This document shows, in pieces, positions 1 through 8,485 of a stretch of 44,125 nt of DNA; position 1 is the stretch's first letter; every line of letters begins with the position of its first letter. This stretch comes from an uncultured bacterium (GTDB lineage: Bacteria > Patescibacteriota > Minisyncoccia > Phycocordibacterales > UBA9973). Where the stretch lies: NCBI GenBank assembly GCA_903838985.1, contig CAIMAO010000006.1, forward strand, positions 1 to 44,125, given 5' to 3'. The notes under the pieces are model-generated. The model saw only the letters and a list, made by a program, of their open reading frames with translations. It was not told where the DNA came from and ran no database searches. Both the position numbers and the translations under genes were made by a program.

Positions 1-1318
1 AAACTCTACTCATAACATTCCTACCATAAGCACAAGTAGATCCACCTGTTCCATAGTATTTGCAAGCTGCTCTGATTTCAGAAGAATATGTTCCAGCTGA
101 AGCTCCTAGATCTGACAAGAAAAAAGCAGAAGCCATAAGTGCATCTCTTGGTTGCCATGGGTCAGGAGTGCTTACGTTCAAAGCCCCAGCTATTCTATCT
201 TCTATGAGTTTCCAAGTAGAAGGAATAAATTGTGCAGGTCCCATAGCTCCACCATATCCAGATCCACCAATAGGACAAGACACGAGAGTTTTTGTAGCAT
301 CTAAACCAAGATTTTTTGTAATATCTATAAATGGAGGAATGTCTCTTGTAGGATGCATAACTTTATTAAATGCTTTTCCACTCTTCGAAGAAATTCCTGA
401 ACCTGTGTCAAAATTTGTCACATAACAAGAACCTGTATCAGTTCCTAAATTTGATTCCTGAGTTATTATCGCTAATAAAAATGCAGGGCGAACTCCTGTT
501 TTATTTTGTGCTTGTTTTGCATAAGAAAGAGCGACACCGAAAGGAATAGCTTTAGTATCACGAAGCTGGAATAATGCAGCTCTAATTTTATCTGCCCTAG
601 CTTTCTTTTCAGCTACAAGTTGTTGATAAGAAGATTCTTTATTTTTTGAAATTGCCAATAATTGTTTTTTCTCTGCTTCAGATTGAGCTACCTTTTTTTG
701 TGCTGTTTCTAATTCAGCTTTCGCATCAAGTTCAGCATTTTGTTTTACTTCCAAATCTTTTTTTTGAACTTCTGTCTCTGATTTTATTCCCGTAATTTCT
801 TCCACAGATTTTTTTACTGCTTGCTTGATAGACGTATAAGACTCGAGGTCACTATAAAAAGTAGAAAGCGTTTCTTTAGAAAAAATCAAATAAATAAAAT
901 CTTGATTATCAAAATCATTTGTATTCCTCAACAATTGAGCCAAGGATTCATGCTCACGATCTATTTTGCTGGATAATGTTTTTATAGCAGAATTTTTATC
1001 ATTTATATCCACTTTAAGCTGCGCAATTTTTAAACTTCTAGCTTTGACTTTAGTCTTTAGGGCATTGATTTGTGTAGTAAGTGCAGTGACATCGCTCTTC
1101 AATGTCCCTGTTTGCTTACTTTGTTCTTTCAATTTCGCTTCTAAATCTGCTTGTTCTTGAATTAATTGAGTAAGTTCGTTCTGACAAAATTGTTTTTGAG
1201 CCGGGGATGAAGATGAAGTAAGCTGTAAACAATCAAAATCCGCTAAAGTCTTATCACTTTTAGAGAAAAAAATTAACGCAAATATAAAAATAAAAACTAT
1301 GGCGATTTTCTTTACCAT
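1..1318 (-). CDS. Secreted coiled-coil lytic murein transglycosylase (partial, C-terminus off window)
   Basis: Reading the minus strand from an ATG at 1318 gives 439 codons that run off the window edge. Residues 1-27 are a signal peptide or membrane anchor (MVKK followed by a hydrophobic stretch). Residues about 45-250 are a long charged coiled coil rich in K, E, Q and A, as in EnvC/PcsB-type murein hydrolase regulators. From about residue 258 a lysozyme-like transglycosylase domain follows: ITQESNLG, in which E288 fits the catalytic glutamate, and later GAMGPAQFIPSTW (about 357-369), the MltB/SLT signature. It should cleave peptidoglycan glycan strands outside the membrane, with the coiled coil controlling or tethering it. 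A TATAAT box lies 7 bases before the ATG. Family assignment is firm; the exact substrate is inferred. Confidence 0.85.
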   Translation of the reverse strand, partial: MVKKIAIVFIFIFALIFFSKSDKTLADFDCLQLTSSSSPAQKQFCQNELTQLIQEQADLEAKLKEQSKQTGTLKSDVTALTTQINALKTKVKARSLKIAQLKVDINDKNSAIKTLSSKIDREHESLAQLLRNTNDFDNQDFIYLIFSKETLSTFYSDLESYTSIKQAVKKSVEEITGIKSETEVQKKDLEVKQNAELDAKAELETAQKKVAQSEAEKKQLLAISKNKESSYQQLVAEKKARADKIRAALFQLRDTKAIPFGVALSYAKQAQNKTGVRPAFLLAIITQESNLGTDTGSCYVTNFDTGSGISSKSGKAFNKVMHPTRDIPPFIDITKNLGLDATKTLVSCPIGGSGYGGAMGPAQFIPSTWKLIEDRIAGALNVSTPDPWQPRDALMASAFFLSDLGASAGTYSSEIRAACKYYGTGGSTCAYGRNVMSRV

Positions 1319-1352
1319 AGTTCTTATTATATCATATTTAATTAAATTTATT

Positions 1353-2000
1353 TTATTTTTCTTCAACTGGAGCTTCTGCACCTTCCTCTTCTTTCTTGCC
1401 TTTCTTCTCAACTTCAATTGAAGATAAGTCTACTGGTGCAACTTCTTCTTTTTCTTCAACTTGAGCAACGATAGAAGCCACAACATCACCTGAATCTGTT
1501 ATAAGAGTGACACCAGATGGTAATTTTATATCTGAAACAAATATCTGATCTTCAATAGTTTCAAGTTTTGATATATCAACAACAAGATTGTGTGGAAGAT
1601 CTTTTGGTAATGCTTCAACTTCTACTTCATGTAGAACTTTTACAAGATTGCCTAATCCACCTTTAACAGCATTTGATACACCTGTAAATTCAAGAGGGAT
1701 ATTAACTTGTATTTTCTTATTCATATCCACAACTAAGAAGTCTACATGTATTGGCTCATCTGTGACAGGATTCACTTGCACTTCATGAATAAGCACATCT
1801 ACGTCCTTATCACCTAATGACATTTTAACTGTTGAAGACTCTCCAGCATCTCTCCAAACTTTCTTAAAATCAACAATTGATACAGAAATAGAAGTAGTCG
1901 TTTGGCCTGCTCCATAAAAAACAGCTGGGATTTCTCCTGTTTTTCTTAATGCATCTATTTTGACACTCTCGTCTCTTTTTTTAGCTTTAATTGCAAACAT
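1353..2000 (-). CDS. rplY: Large ribosomal subunit protein bL25 (CTC/TL5 type)
   Basis: A 215-aa protein that binds 5S rRNA in the large subunit. The N-terminal about 90 residues form the L25 5S-binding barrel (AKKRDESVKIDALRKTGEIP, then FYGAG and later HVDFL). The rest is the TL5/CTC beta domain with GGLGNLVKVLHEVEVEALP. It ends in an acidic/lysine-rich tail (about 185-215), as in other long bL25 proteins. The -10 box TATAAT lies 6 bases before the ATG, so the mRNA is probably leaderless. It sits alone between a secreted transglycosylase and a palindromic repeat. Confidence 0.93.
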   Translation of the reverse strand: MFAIKAKKRDESVKIDALRKTGEIPAVFYGAGQTTTSISVSIVDFKKVWRDAGESSTVKMSLGDKDVDVLIHEVQVNPVTDEPIHVDFLVVDMNKKIQVNIPLEFTGVSNAVKGGLGNLVKVLHEVEVEALPKDLPHNLVVDISKLETIEDQIFVSDIKLPSGVTLITDSGDVVASIVAQVEEKEEVAPVDLSSIEVEKKGKKEEEGAEAPVEEK

Positions 2001-2039
2001 TACACCATTATATATAAAAAAAATTAAAAAGCAACTCTA

Positions 2040-2134
2040 AATTACAGAACCAAGTAAAAATTTAAGAGTCGTGGGTCCCCTGTCCTTTTGACTCCGAGGG
2101 CGAAGGCTAAAAATTTTTATTTGGTTCTGTAATT
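2040..2134. repeat. Palindromic element, core type A (copy 1)
   Basis: The ends AATTACAGAACCA and TGGTTCTGTAATT are perfect inverted repeats, and the stem continues inward through AAAAATTT. The middle of about 45 bp is GC-rich (AAGAGTCGTGGGTCCCCTG ... GACTCCGAGGGCGAAGGCT) and matches the core at 8511-8555 with one substitution, while the outer arms of the two copies are unrelated. It lies between rplY and the FAD-oxidase gene. As a long hairpin it could also act as a terminator for the FAD-oxidase transcript. Confidence 0.85.
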
Positions 2135-2141
2135 ATTTTGT

Positions 2142-3983
2142 TTAAACTTTATGTTCAACATTATGCTCTAGTGCAATATGTAAGGCCATATATTCTTTCG
2201 TGCCACCACCATCGGAAGAAATAACCTTTTTACCAGGATTAAAAATATTACGTGGATCAAAAATATTTTTAATTTCTTTAAAAATTGAAGTAATATTTGA
2301 ACCATACATTTTCTGTAAATAAGGTGTGCGAACTATACCATCATTGTGTTCAGCTGTGGTAGAGCCATGATATCTCAAAACTAAGTTGTAAACTAAATCA
2401 CCAAGCTCCAATATTATTTTCGAAGTATCGGGACGTGAAAAATCCATAAGTGGAATAATATGAAAATTGCCATCACCCACATGTCCGGCTATCGTATAAG
2501 TCAAATCATATCTAGACAAAACTTGATTTAACTCAGGAATAAATTTTGGTAAAAATTCTGGACGGACAATAATGTCATCTATAAATGGAGCTGTATGTTT
2601 CCCTTTTACGTGTTTTCTAAGAAGTGAGAAGCTTTCTCTCCTTATGTCCCAATATTTTCCTGCTTCTGCTTCAGATCTAGTGACGTGAACATTTAATTTA
2701 AAATTCTTTATTTTTTCTTTCAGACTTAAACATTGTTTATCGATTTCTTCTTCACTTTCACCTGCGAATTCTGCTAGAATAATTAGTTTAGGAAAACCAC
2801 CAGTAATCATCATTTTAAGTTCTGGTAAAAAACTCCACATAAATTTCAACATGCCTTTGAAGCCTTTATTCTTCAAAAAATCAGGAAAAAATCTAACAGC
2901 GAGTTTCATAGTTTTATCATCATAAGTTTCCAATGTTTCTGGATTAAGCTGTAAAATCTCATCCACAAGACGCCCTAATGGTTTCATATCATTTAAGAAA
3001 ATAACAACCAATTTAGAATGCTTTGGATTTTTAACTAATCTAAAAGTAATTTCTGTCGCTATCCCTAATGTGCCTTGTGAACCCACAAGAAGTTTATTTA
3101 AATCAAAGAAATCAGTTTGCAAAGAATTCTGAACGGTGTGGGTCCCGCCCGGTACTCCGGGAAGGGTTAAGCCGGAAAAATTTTTTGCAAACTGATTTCT
3201 TAAAACATTCCAAATATAATAACCAGCAGAATTTTTGTGAACATTTGGCTTTGCTTGATCTATTTCTGATTTGTTTAAATTTATTAATTTATAAATATTT
3301 TTATAAACTTCACCTTCTAAATTCATCTCTGTATTTTTCTTTGCCAATTCATCTTGTGAAATTGCTTTTACTATATATTCGTTTCCATCAGAAAAAACAA
3401 TTTTAGTTTCTAAAATATAATCTTCTGTCTTTCCATATTTGAGTGTTCGCTCGCCTGCTGAATTATTTCCAAACATCCCACCCATAGCATTTAAACTTTT
3501 TGAAGCTGTATAACAAGGCAAAATAAGCCCTTTTTCTAAGGTTATTTTTTCAAAATCTCTGTAAAACATACCGGGTTGCACTGTTATAGCCCAAGAAGAT
3601 GAATCATTTTCGAGTGGTCTGGGACTTTGTCTCGAGGACCCGAGAAAATGATTTGTCTTCTTGGGCTCACTCACTAATTTATTCATATACCTAGTGAAAT
3701 CTAAAATTAAAGATTCCCCTATCGCTCCACCAGACATATCTGTGCCTGCACATCTACAAGTTATTGAAAGATTTTCCCAATCTTTATTTTTTTCTGGATC
3801 GGCATATTTATCTTTATTTTCATTTACCCATTTCACTAAATTTTGCACATCTAAAGAATCTTTTGGGAAAAGCACGAGTTTTGGCCTCAATTCAAAAATA
3901 CTAGCATCACGCGAATATTTAGAAAGTGTCTCTTCACTATCTTCCACATCTCCTCTAAAAAAATTTTGTATTTGTTCCTTCAT
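2142..3983 (-). CDS. FAD-linked oxidase (GlcD / D-lactate dehydrogenase family) with two in-frame palindromic insertions
   Basis: A 613-aa flavoprotein of the glycolate oxidase/D-lactate dehydrogenase type. The FAD_binding_4 domain shows CRCAGTDMSGGAIGES (about 75-90) and GGMFGNNSAGERTLKYG; the FAD-oxidase C domain shows VGSQGTLGI and HVGDGNFHIIP (about 497-507), the substrate/FAD-site motif. It probably oxidises a 2-hydroxy acid, with the substrate unknown. Residues about 106-132 and 261-292 are encoded by GC-rich palindromes (3588-3667 and 3106-3201) that relatives would not be expected to have; without them the protein is nearer the usual length. A TACAAT box lies 6 bases before the ATG. 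The Nudix gene ends 4 bp upstream, so the two may be co-transcribed. Confidence 0.88.
   Translation of the reverse strand: MKEQIQNFFRGDVEDSEETLSKYSRDASIFELRPKLVLFPKDSLDVQNLVKWVNENKDKYADPEKNKDWENLSITCRCAGTDMSGGAIGESLILDFTRYMNKLVSEPKKTNHFLGSSRQSPRPLENDSSSWAITVQPGMFYRDFEKITLEKGLILPCYTASKSLNAMGGMFGNNSAGERTLKYGKTEDYILETKIVFSDGNEYIVKAISQDELAKKNTEMNLEGEVYKNIYKLINLNKSEIDQAKPNVHKNSAGYYIWNVLRNQFAKNFSGLTLPGVPGGTHTVQNSLQTDFFDLNKLLVGSQGTLGIATEITFRLVKNPKHSKLVVIFLNDMKPLGRLVDEILQLNPETLETYDDKTMKLAVRFFPDFLKNKGFKGMLKFMWSFLPELKMMITGGFPKLIILAEFAGESEEEIDKQCLSLKEKIKNFKLNVHVTRSEAEAGKYWDIRRESFSLLRKHVKGKHTAPFIDDIIVRPEFLPKFIPELNQVLSRYDLTYTIAGHVGDGNFHIIPLMDFSRPDTSKIILELGDLVYNLVLRYHGSTTAEHNDGIVRTPYLQKMYGSNITSIFKEIKNIFDPRNIFNPGKKVISSDGGGTKEYMALHIALEHNVEHKV
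3106..3201. repeat. Palindromic element inside the FAD-oxidase gene (copy 2)
   Basis: The 18-bp arms AAGAAATCAGTTTGCAAA (3106-3123) and their exact inverse (3184-3201) enclose a GC-rich core with GTGTGGGTCCC and TACTCCGGGAAGGG, which resembles the type A core (GTCGTGGGTCCC, GACTCCGAGGG). The element is read in frame as about 30 residues within the FAD-oxidase, just before the conserved KLLVGSQGTLG motif. Confidence 0.85.
3588..3667. repeat. Palindromic element inside the FAD-oxidase gene (copy 3)
   Basis: The left arm AGCCCAAGAAGATGAATCA and its inverse at the right end (3644-3667) pair over about 24 bp with two mismatches. Between them lies a short GC-rich centre (GAGTGGTCTGGGAC ... CGAGGACCCGAG). 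It is translated in frame as about 26 serine/proline/arginine-rich residues between the N-terminal FAD motif and VQPGMFYRDFE. Confidence 0.85.
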
Positions 3984-3987
3984 TTAT

Positions 3988-4479
3988 CTATTGTAGATTT
4001 AAAAAATAATCAATAGAAGAACCAAAAGTTGGAATAAATAAATCTGGATTTTCTTTATATAATTCTATTATTTCGTCTTTGGTAAACCATTTTATTTTTT
4101 CTACTTCTATGTCTTGTTTTACAAAAGGATAATTACTGTCAACAGCAACACTAAACCATTGACCAAAGTATTCATGACTAGTTGATTTATGATTTTTATA
4201 CTCAATTTTTGGAGTTATATTTTTAAGACCAATCTCTTCTTCTACTTCTTTTATAATATTTTGTTCATAAGTTTCTCCTTCTTCAACTGTTCCGGCGACA
4301 GCGGGTCCCCATTTACCTGGATCTCTTGTTTTATTAAAACTTCTTTGAGCAAGCAAAATTTCTCCTTTTTCATTAGTAACCCAAAGACCAGCAACACGAC
4401 TAATGTCTCCTTTCTTTCTCTCACTAACATCAATATATTTAATTATTTCATCTTGTTCATTAACAATTGGAATTCTCAT
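3988..4479 (-). CDS. Nudix hydrolase (IPP-isomerase-like)
   Basis: A 163-aa Nudix protein. The Nudix box spans about residues 63-85 (G-TVEEG-E ... KEVEEEIGL) and has lysine where the consensus has arginine (REUxEE); the metal-binding glutamates are present. The N-terminal VNEQDEIIKYIDVSERKKGD and the segment LLAQRSFNKTRDPGKWGPAVAG resemble the YfcD/isopentenyl-diphosphate isomerase-like Nudix group. It probably hydrolyses a nucleoside diphosphate derivative or similar pyrophosphate; the substrate cannot be read from the sequence. The stop is 4 bp before the FAD-oxidase start. TAAAAT lies just upstream of the ATG. Confidence 0.85.
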   Translation of the reverse strand: MRIPIVNEQDEIIKYIDVSERKKGDISRVAGLWVTNEKGEILLAQRSFNKTRDPGKWGPAVAGTVEEGETYEQNIIKEVEEEIGLKNITPKIEYKNHKSTSHEYFGQWFSVAVDSNYPFVKQDIEVEKIKWFTKDEIIELYKENPDLFIPTFGSSIDYFLNLQ

Positions 4480-4552
4480 ATTATTTTAATCAAAAAAAAT
4501 CTCAACGAAATGCAATAAATCTTTAATTATAGTAATGATCTGTAAAAACATT

Positions 4553-5407
4553 TTATTTTAAATTATTAAAAAGTTTTAATCTTTCTTCTACAACTTTTTC
4601 TACAGCTTCTACAGCGGGTTGTAATATTTTATACGGAGCAACTTCATTTGGATTTTCTGCTAAAGATTTTTTAAGTGCTTCATCATAAGCAAGACGAATT
4701 TCAGTATTTATGTGTACAATAGAAATTCCTGCTTTAATTCCATTTGTAAAATCTTCATCTCTCAAACCTGAACCTCCATGAAGCACGAGCGGAATTCCAG
4801 TAACTTTTCTTATTTCAGCGACAAGTTCACAATCTATGTGAGGTTTGCCACTTTTTATTAATCCATGAATACTCCCAACAGATGGTGCAAGCATATCTAT
4901 ACCCGTCATTTCTACATATTTTTGAGCTTCCTCTGGTTTTGTTTTTATACCAGCCCCTTCAGGAATAGTTTCTTTAATGTTTGAACCAGAACCTATATAT
5001 CCAAGTTCCGCTTCAACAAGCACATCTTTATCTGTACTTTTTGCATAATCAACACATTGTTTTGTAATTTTTACATTTTCTTCAAAACTTAAATTTACTC
5101 CATCAAAAATCACAGCATCAAAACCAGCATCGATGGAAGCTTTCACTCTATCAAAACTATAATGATGGTCCGCATTTAAAAATATAGGAAAATTTTCTTT
5201 TTCTCTGAGTTCTTTAATCATTCCGACAGCTTCACTCTTGCCGACAAAGTCTTCTTCACCTTCCGAAAGACCTATAATGACAGGAACATTTAATTTTTTT
5301 GCTGCATTATAAATGCCGTGCAAACCTTCTAAATTTGAAATATTAAAATGACCAATAGCCACTCCTTTTTCTTCAGCTTCTTTTACATATTCACGTAAAG
5401 TTTTCAT
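4553..5407 (-). CDS. fba: Class II fructose/tagatose-bisphosphate aldolase
   Basis: A 284-aa zinc-dependent aldolase of glycolysis/gluconeogenesis, cleaving fructose (or tagatose) bisphosphate. Visible motifs are GHFNISNLEGL near the N-terminus, LNADHHYSFDRVK (catalytic Asp with an adjacent zinc histidine, about 76-88), VEAELGYIG (about 137), APSVGSIHG and LVLHGGSGL (phosphate/zinc binding, about 210-218). The usual HLDHG is NADHH here. Full length. TAAAAT lies 6 bases before the ATG, consistent with a leaderless mRNA. Fructose versus tagatose specificity cannot be decided. Confidence 0.9.
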   Translation of the reverse strand: MKTLREYVKEAEEKGVAIGHFNISNLEGLHGIYNAAKKLNVPVIIGLSEGEEDFVGKSEAVGMIKELREKENFPIFLNADHHYSFDRVKASIDAGFDAVIFDGVNLSFEENVKITKQCVDYAKSTDKDVLVEAELGYIGSGSNIKETIPEGAGIKTKPEEAQKYVEMTGIDMLAPSVGSIHGLIKSGKPHIDCELVAEIRKVTGIPLVLHGGSGLRDEDFTNGIKAGISIVHINTEIRLAYDEALKKSLAENPNEVAPYKILQPAVEAVEKVVEERLKLFNNLK

Positions 5408-5424
5408 TACTCTATTTTAGCCCA

Positions 5425-5455
5425 CCTTCGCTTAAAAAGCTACGGACGGGCAAGC
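5425..5455. repeat. Short GC-rich repeat, family B (copy 1), overlapping the gatB stop
   Basis: The sequence CCTTCGCTTAAAAAGCTACG followed by GACGGGCAAGC recurs at 13315-13342 with small changes. The left part forms a small hairpin (GCTT/AAGC). It supplies the last codons and stop of gatB (protein end LLARP), so it has probably replaced the native gatB end. Confidence 0.75.
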
Positions 5456-6879
5456 AAATCTTTGAGCATTTTGATAACTATTTGTGGATTTGCACTACCA
5501 TTGCTTTCTTTTATTATTTTTCCAACCAAAGACATTATCGCATTTTCTTTTCCAGCTTTGTATGTAGCCACGACTTCAGGATTTTCGGCAATTATTTTTT
5601 CTACAATACCTTTGATTTCCCCTTCATTATTTTTCTGTAATAAATTCTTTTCAGTTGCAATTTTAAGTGGTGAATTGCCTTTTTCTCTTGTTGTTATTAA
5701 TTGAAGAAGATGTTTAGCAACATTAGAAGAAATTATATTCTCTGAAAATAAATTAACTAATTCCACAAAACCTTCAACTTCAGGAACTACTGAATTTACA
5801 CCAAATTCTTTAATACCAATAAGATCGTTAGTTATAAAATTAGAAGCTATTTTAGTTTTCTCTTTATTATTTAATATAATAGCAACTTTTTCAAAAAAAG
5901 CATCATAAATTAAATCATTTATATATATTTCGATATCTTCATCTTTAATTCCAAAATCATTTTTATATCTTGTTCGTTTTTCTACTGGCAATTCTGGCAA
6001 CTCACTTTTCATTTTTTCTAAATCAAAAACTTCATGCAATTTCATTTTTGGTAAATCTGGTTCAGGGAAATATCTATAATCATGACTAGATTCTTTTTTT
6101 CTCTGAGAAAATGTTTTTTGTTTTGCTTCATCCCAACCACGAGTCTCCTGTACTATATCTTCACCTTTACCATTTTCTAAAAGCTCTGTCATTCTATCAA
6201 GCTCAAATTTAATAGCTTTTTCGACACTTTTAAATGAATTCAAATTTTTAACTTCAACTTTAGTGCCTAAAACTTTCTGGTTTTCTGAAACTGAAATATT
6301 TGCTTCAACACGCATTTCTCCTTTCTCCATGTTTGCTTCAGAAACTCCCAGATACCATAAAATAAGCTGTAACTCTTTTGCAAAATTTGAAGTCGTTTTA
6401 GCAGCAATTTCAGCATTATCAAAAGTATTTGGTTCTGTCACAAGCTCCATCAAAGGCACACCACCGCGATTGAAATCTACAAGTGAATAACTATCAAAAT
6501 GTTTATTGTTTGCTGTGTCTTCTTCTAAATGAACACGAGTAATATCAAAATTGGCCAGACTGCCACCAGAAACTATCGGATATTTATATTGTGAAATCTG
6601 ATAACCTTTTGGAATGTCTGGATAAAAATAATTTTTACGATCAAATTCTGTAAAATCTGCAATATCTCCACCAAGTGCTAAACCAACTTTTATTACACTC
6701 TCTATGGCTTTTTTGTTTATCACGGGCAATGTCCCTGGGTGAGCCATACACACAGGACAAACATTTATATTGGGTTTTTCTTCATCAGGATTGTTCTTGC
6801 AACTACAAAACATTTTTGTATTAGTTTTAAGCTCTGCATGAACTTCTAATCCGATTGTTGGGTAATATTTTTTCTCCAT
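5440..6879 (-). CDS. gatB: Aspartyl/glutamyl-tRNA amidotransferase subunit B
   Basis: A 479-aa subunit of GatCAB, which converts Glu-tRNA(Gln)/Asp-tRNA(Asn) to the amidated forms. The GatB N-terminal domain is clear: YYPTIGLEVHAELKT, the cysteine cluster MFCSCKNN ... NVCPVCMAHPGTLP (zinc site), FDRKNYFYPDIPKGYQISQ, EEDTANN and VDFNRGGVPLMELVTEP. The C-terminal YqeY-like tail domain covers about 400-479. Start choice: TATAAT lies 6 bases before the ATG at 6879, and the slightly upstream in-frame codon would overlap that promoter. The last residues come from a family B repeat. gatA and gatC are not in the window. Confidence 0.95.
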   Translation of the reverse strand: MEKKYYPTIGLEVHAELKTNTKMFCSCKNNPDEEKPNINVCPVCMAHPGTLPVINKKAIESVIKVGLALGGDIADFTEFDRKNYFYPDIPKGYQISQYKYPIVSGGSLANFDITRVHLEEDTANNKHFDSYSLVDFNRGGVPLMELVTEPNTFDNAEIAAKTTSNFAKELQLILWYLGVSEANMEKGEMRVEANISVSENQKVLGTKVEVKNLNSFKSVEKAIKFELDRMTELLENGKGEDIVQETRGWDEAKQKTFSQRKKESSHDYRYFPEPDLPKMKLHEVFDLEKMKSELPELPVEKRTRYKNDFGIKDEDIEIYINDLIYDAFFEKVAIILNNKEKTKIASNFITNDLIGIKEFGVNSVVPEVEGFVELVNLFSENIISSNVAKHLLQLITTREKGNSPLKIATEKNLLQKNNEGEIKGIVEKIIAENPEVVATYKAGKENAIMSLVGKIIKESNGSANPQIVIKMLKDLLARP

Positions 6880-6915
6880 AAATTTATTATACAAAATAAG
6901 CCTTGCAACTAACAG

Positions 6916-6943
6916 TTGACAATATATAAAAAAATAGTATTAT
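6916..6943 (+). promoter_or_regulatory. Promoter for the orphan gene at 6982
   Basis: TTGACA at 6916-6921, a 16-base spacer and TATTAT at 6938-6943. The presence of a promoter here argues for the downstream ATG at 6982 as the real start. Confidence 0.7.
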
Positions 6944-6981
6944 ATGAAAGGAAAAAATCATTCATAAAAAAGGAATACCAA

Positions 6982-7278
6982 ATGGAAGTAGTAAACAAAA
7001 CCAGTACCCCTTTAGATGCCTATGCCCAAAAAGGAACCTACGAACATACTAAAGGTGAAGTTGCGATAATAAAACCTGGGGAAACAGGAACGGTAACAGG
7101 CCCATGTATTAGCCAAAACGCTGAAAAAAAATCTTATGCTAATATAACCGGAAGAATTATTATTCAGGAAGAACCCGGCAACAAAGATGAAGGCTGTTTC
7201 CAAATCGAAGGGTTTTCTACAAAAATCCAAATAGAGGGGAGCAAAACCTTCTTTATGGTACAACGTTCATATAACTGA
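6982..7278 (+). CDS. Small orphan protein, unknown function
   Basis: A 98-aa protein that I do not recognise. It starts MEVVNKTSTPLDAY and looks beta-rich and soluble, with two cysteines (GPCIS, EGCFQ) and no signal peptide or membrane segment. The start at 6982 is set by an AAGGA Shine-Dalgarno site about 8 bases upstream and by the promoter at 6916-6943, which excludes earlier in-frame codons. It is a monocistronic unit with its own promoter and terminator between gatB and obg, both on the other strand. Confidence 0.75.
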   Translation: MEVVNKTSTPLDAYAQKGTYEHTKGEVAIIKPGETGTVTGPCISQNAEKKSYANITGRIIIQEEPGNKDEGCFQIEGFSTKIQIEGSKTFFMVQRSYN

Positions 7279-7296
7279 CAACTGAGTTATAAAATT

Positions 7297-7324
7297 AAAC
7301 GGAAGCATTGCTTCCGTTTTTTTT
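7297..7324. terminator. Bidirectional terminator between the 6982 gene and obg
   Basis: The hairpin ACGGAAGC-att-GCTTCCGT is followed by eight T on the plus strand, with A-rich sequence on the other side. It ends at the obg stop codon and probably serves both converging genes. Confidence 0.85.
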
Positions 7325-8330
7325 ATTTTTTAAAAATTTTCATCAATTCATCTCTGAAATTCTTAACCATTTTATCATCAAATAAAGAAAGTACAAAAAC
7401 CTTATTACCAGTTTTTTCAAATTCTTTTTTCTTTTTTTCTATAATTTTCGGATCTTCTATATTATCAGCTTTTGTAAGAATAATAATCTCATCTTTTGAA
7501 GCAAGACCATCATCTCCCAATTTTAAATTCTTATCGTATTTCTCTAATTCTTTACGAATCTCTTTGTAAACTTTCATCATACCCGTCGAACCTTTTGATA
7601 AATTTTCAAATGATACCAGATGTGCAAGCATTTTTGTACGTTTAATATGTCTTAAAAATTTTACACCCAAACCTTTTCCAGTATTTGCACCTTCAATAAG
7701 ACCTGGAATGTCAGCAATGGTATAACCATAAAAATCACCTAAATTGGGGTCTAGGGTCGTAAAAGCATAATCTCCCACTTTAGCATCTGCATTCGTCAGA
7801 GCGTTCAATAGCGACGATTTACCAGCATTAGGAAGGCCGACAAGCCCTATATCTGCGAAAAGCTCGAGTTCTATGTGGAAATTGCCTCTTTCACCTTCTT
7901 CTCCTGGTCGCCATTCTTTAGGTGTTGTATTTGTAGAACTTTTAAAATGTTCGTTTCCAAAACCACCATAACCACCCTTAAGCAATAAAACTTTTTCTCC
8001 TTCTTTCAAGAGTTGCCATTGTTCATCTGTATCTGTATTTGTAATGATAGAACCCACAGGTAAATCTAAAATAAAGTCTTCACCTTTTTTACCATGTAAA
8101 CTTTTATTTCCACCGTCTTCACCTTTTTCTGCACTGAAACTTTTTTTAGCTTTGTATTTTGAAAGTATATGAACATCACGAATAGCTTGTGCGTAGAAAT
8201 CTCCACCACGTCCACCATCGCCACCTGCAGGTCCACCCTTAGGCACAAATTTCTCCTGACGCCATCTAACTACGCCATTTCCACCCTTCCCTGCCTCTGC
8301 ATATATTTTTATTTCATCTATGAATGCCAT
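7323..8330 (-). CDS. obg: GTPase Obg/CgtA
   Basis: A 335-aa ribosome-associated GTPase acting in large-subunit assembly. The glycine-rich Obg fold covers about 1-155 (FIDEIKIYAEAGKGGNGVV, GGPAGGDGGRGGD). The G domain follows with GLPNAGKSS (G1, about 162), TTLDPNLG and ADIPGLIEGA (G3). NKxD appears as TKADN. The C-terminal OCT domain is absent, as in many compact homologues. The start at 8330 (MAFIDE) is supported by TATTAT 6 bases upstream; the extra 17 codons of the longer frame overlap that box. Confidence 0.95.
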   Translation of the reverse strand: MAFIDEIKIYAEAGKGGNGVVRWRQEKFVPKGGPAGGDGGRGGDFYAQAIRDVHILSKYKAKKSFSAEKGEDGGNKSLHGKKGEDFILDLPVGSIITNTDTDEQWQLLKEGEKVLLLKGGYGGFGNEHFKSSTNTTPKEWRPGEEGERGNFHIELELFADIGLVGLPNAGKSSLLNALTNADAKVGDYAFTTLDPNLGDFYGYTIADIPGLIEGANTGKGLGVKFLRHIKRTKMLAHLVSFENLSKGSTGMMKVYKEIRKELEKYDKNLKLGDDGLASKDEIIILTKADNIEDPKIIEKKKKEFEKTGNKVFVLSLFDDKMVKNFRDELMKIFKK

Positions 8331-8360
8331 ATAGTTATAATAGCATGTTTTATAAAAATT

Positions 8361-8479
8361 CTTTATAAAAATCAAAAACAATATTTTTGCCGGTACGGAT
8401 TTTTTGAAGCTTAAAAAATCCTGAAATTGGCTCGCCGTCGCTCGCCAAACCCCTTAAAAACATTATTTTCTGATTTTTA
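8361..8479. repeat. Imperfect palindromic element upstream of obg (copy 4)
   Basis: The outer arms around 8371-8392 (AAAAATCAAAAACAATATTT) and 8455-8479 (inverse, several mismatches) enclose a GC-richer centre with GCCGGTACGG and GGCTCGCCGTCGCTCGCC. There is an inner hairpin, GGATTTTTT / AAAAAATCC. It has the same architecture as the other palindromes, with a different core. Together with the next element it fills the gap of about 250 bp between obg and the MYG1 gene; no coding sequence is visible there. Confidence 0.6.
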
Positions 8480-8485
8480 AGAATC

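Noticed and set aside
2142-3983. Alternative genetic code (TGA or TAG read as an amino acid)
   Set aside because: Genes end normally at TAA, TAG and TGA with no in-frame stops inside conserved domains; the palindromic segments are also free of stops.
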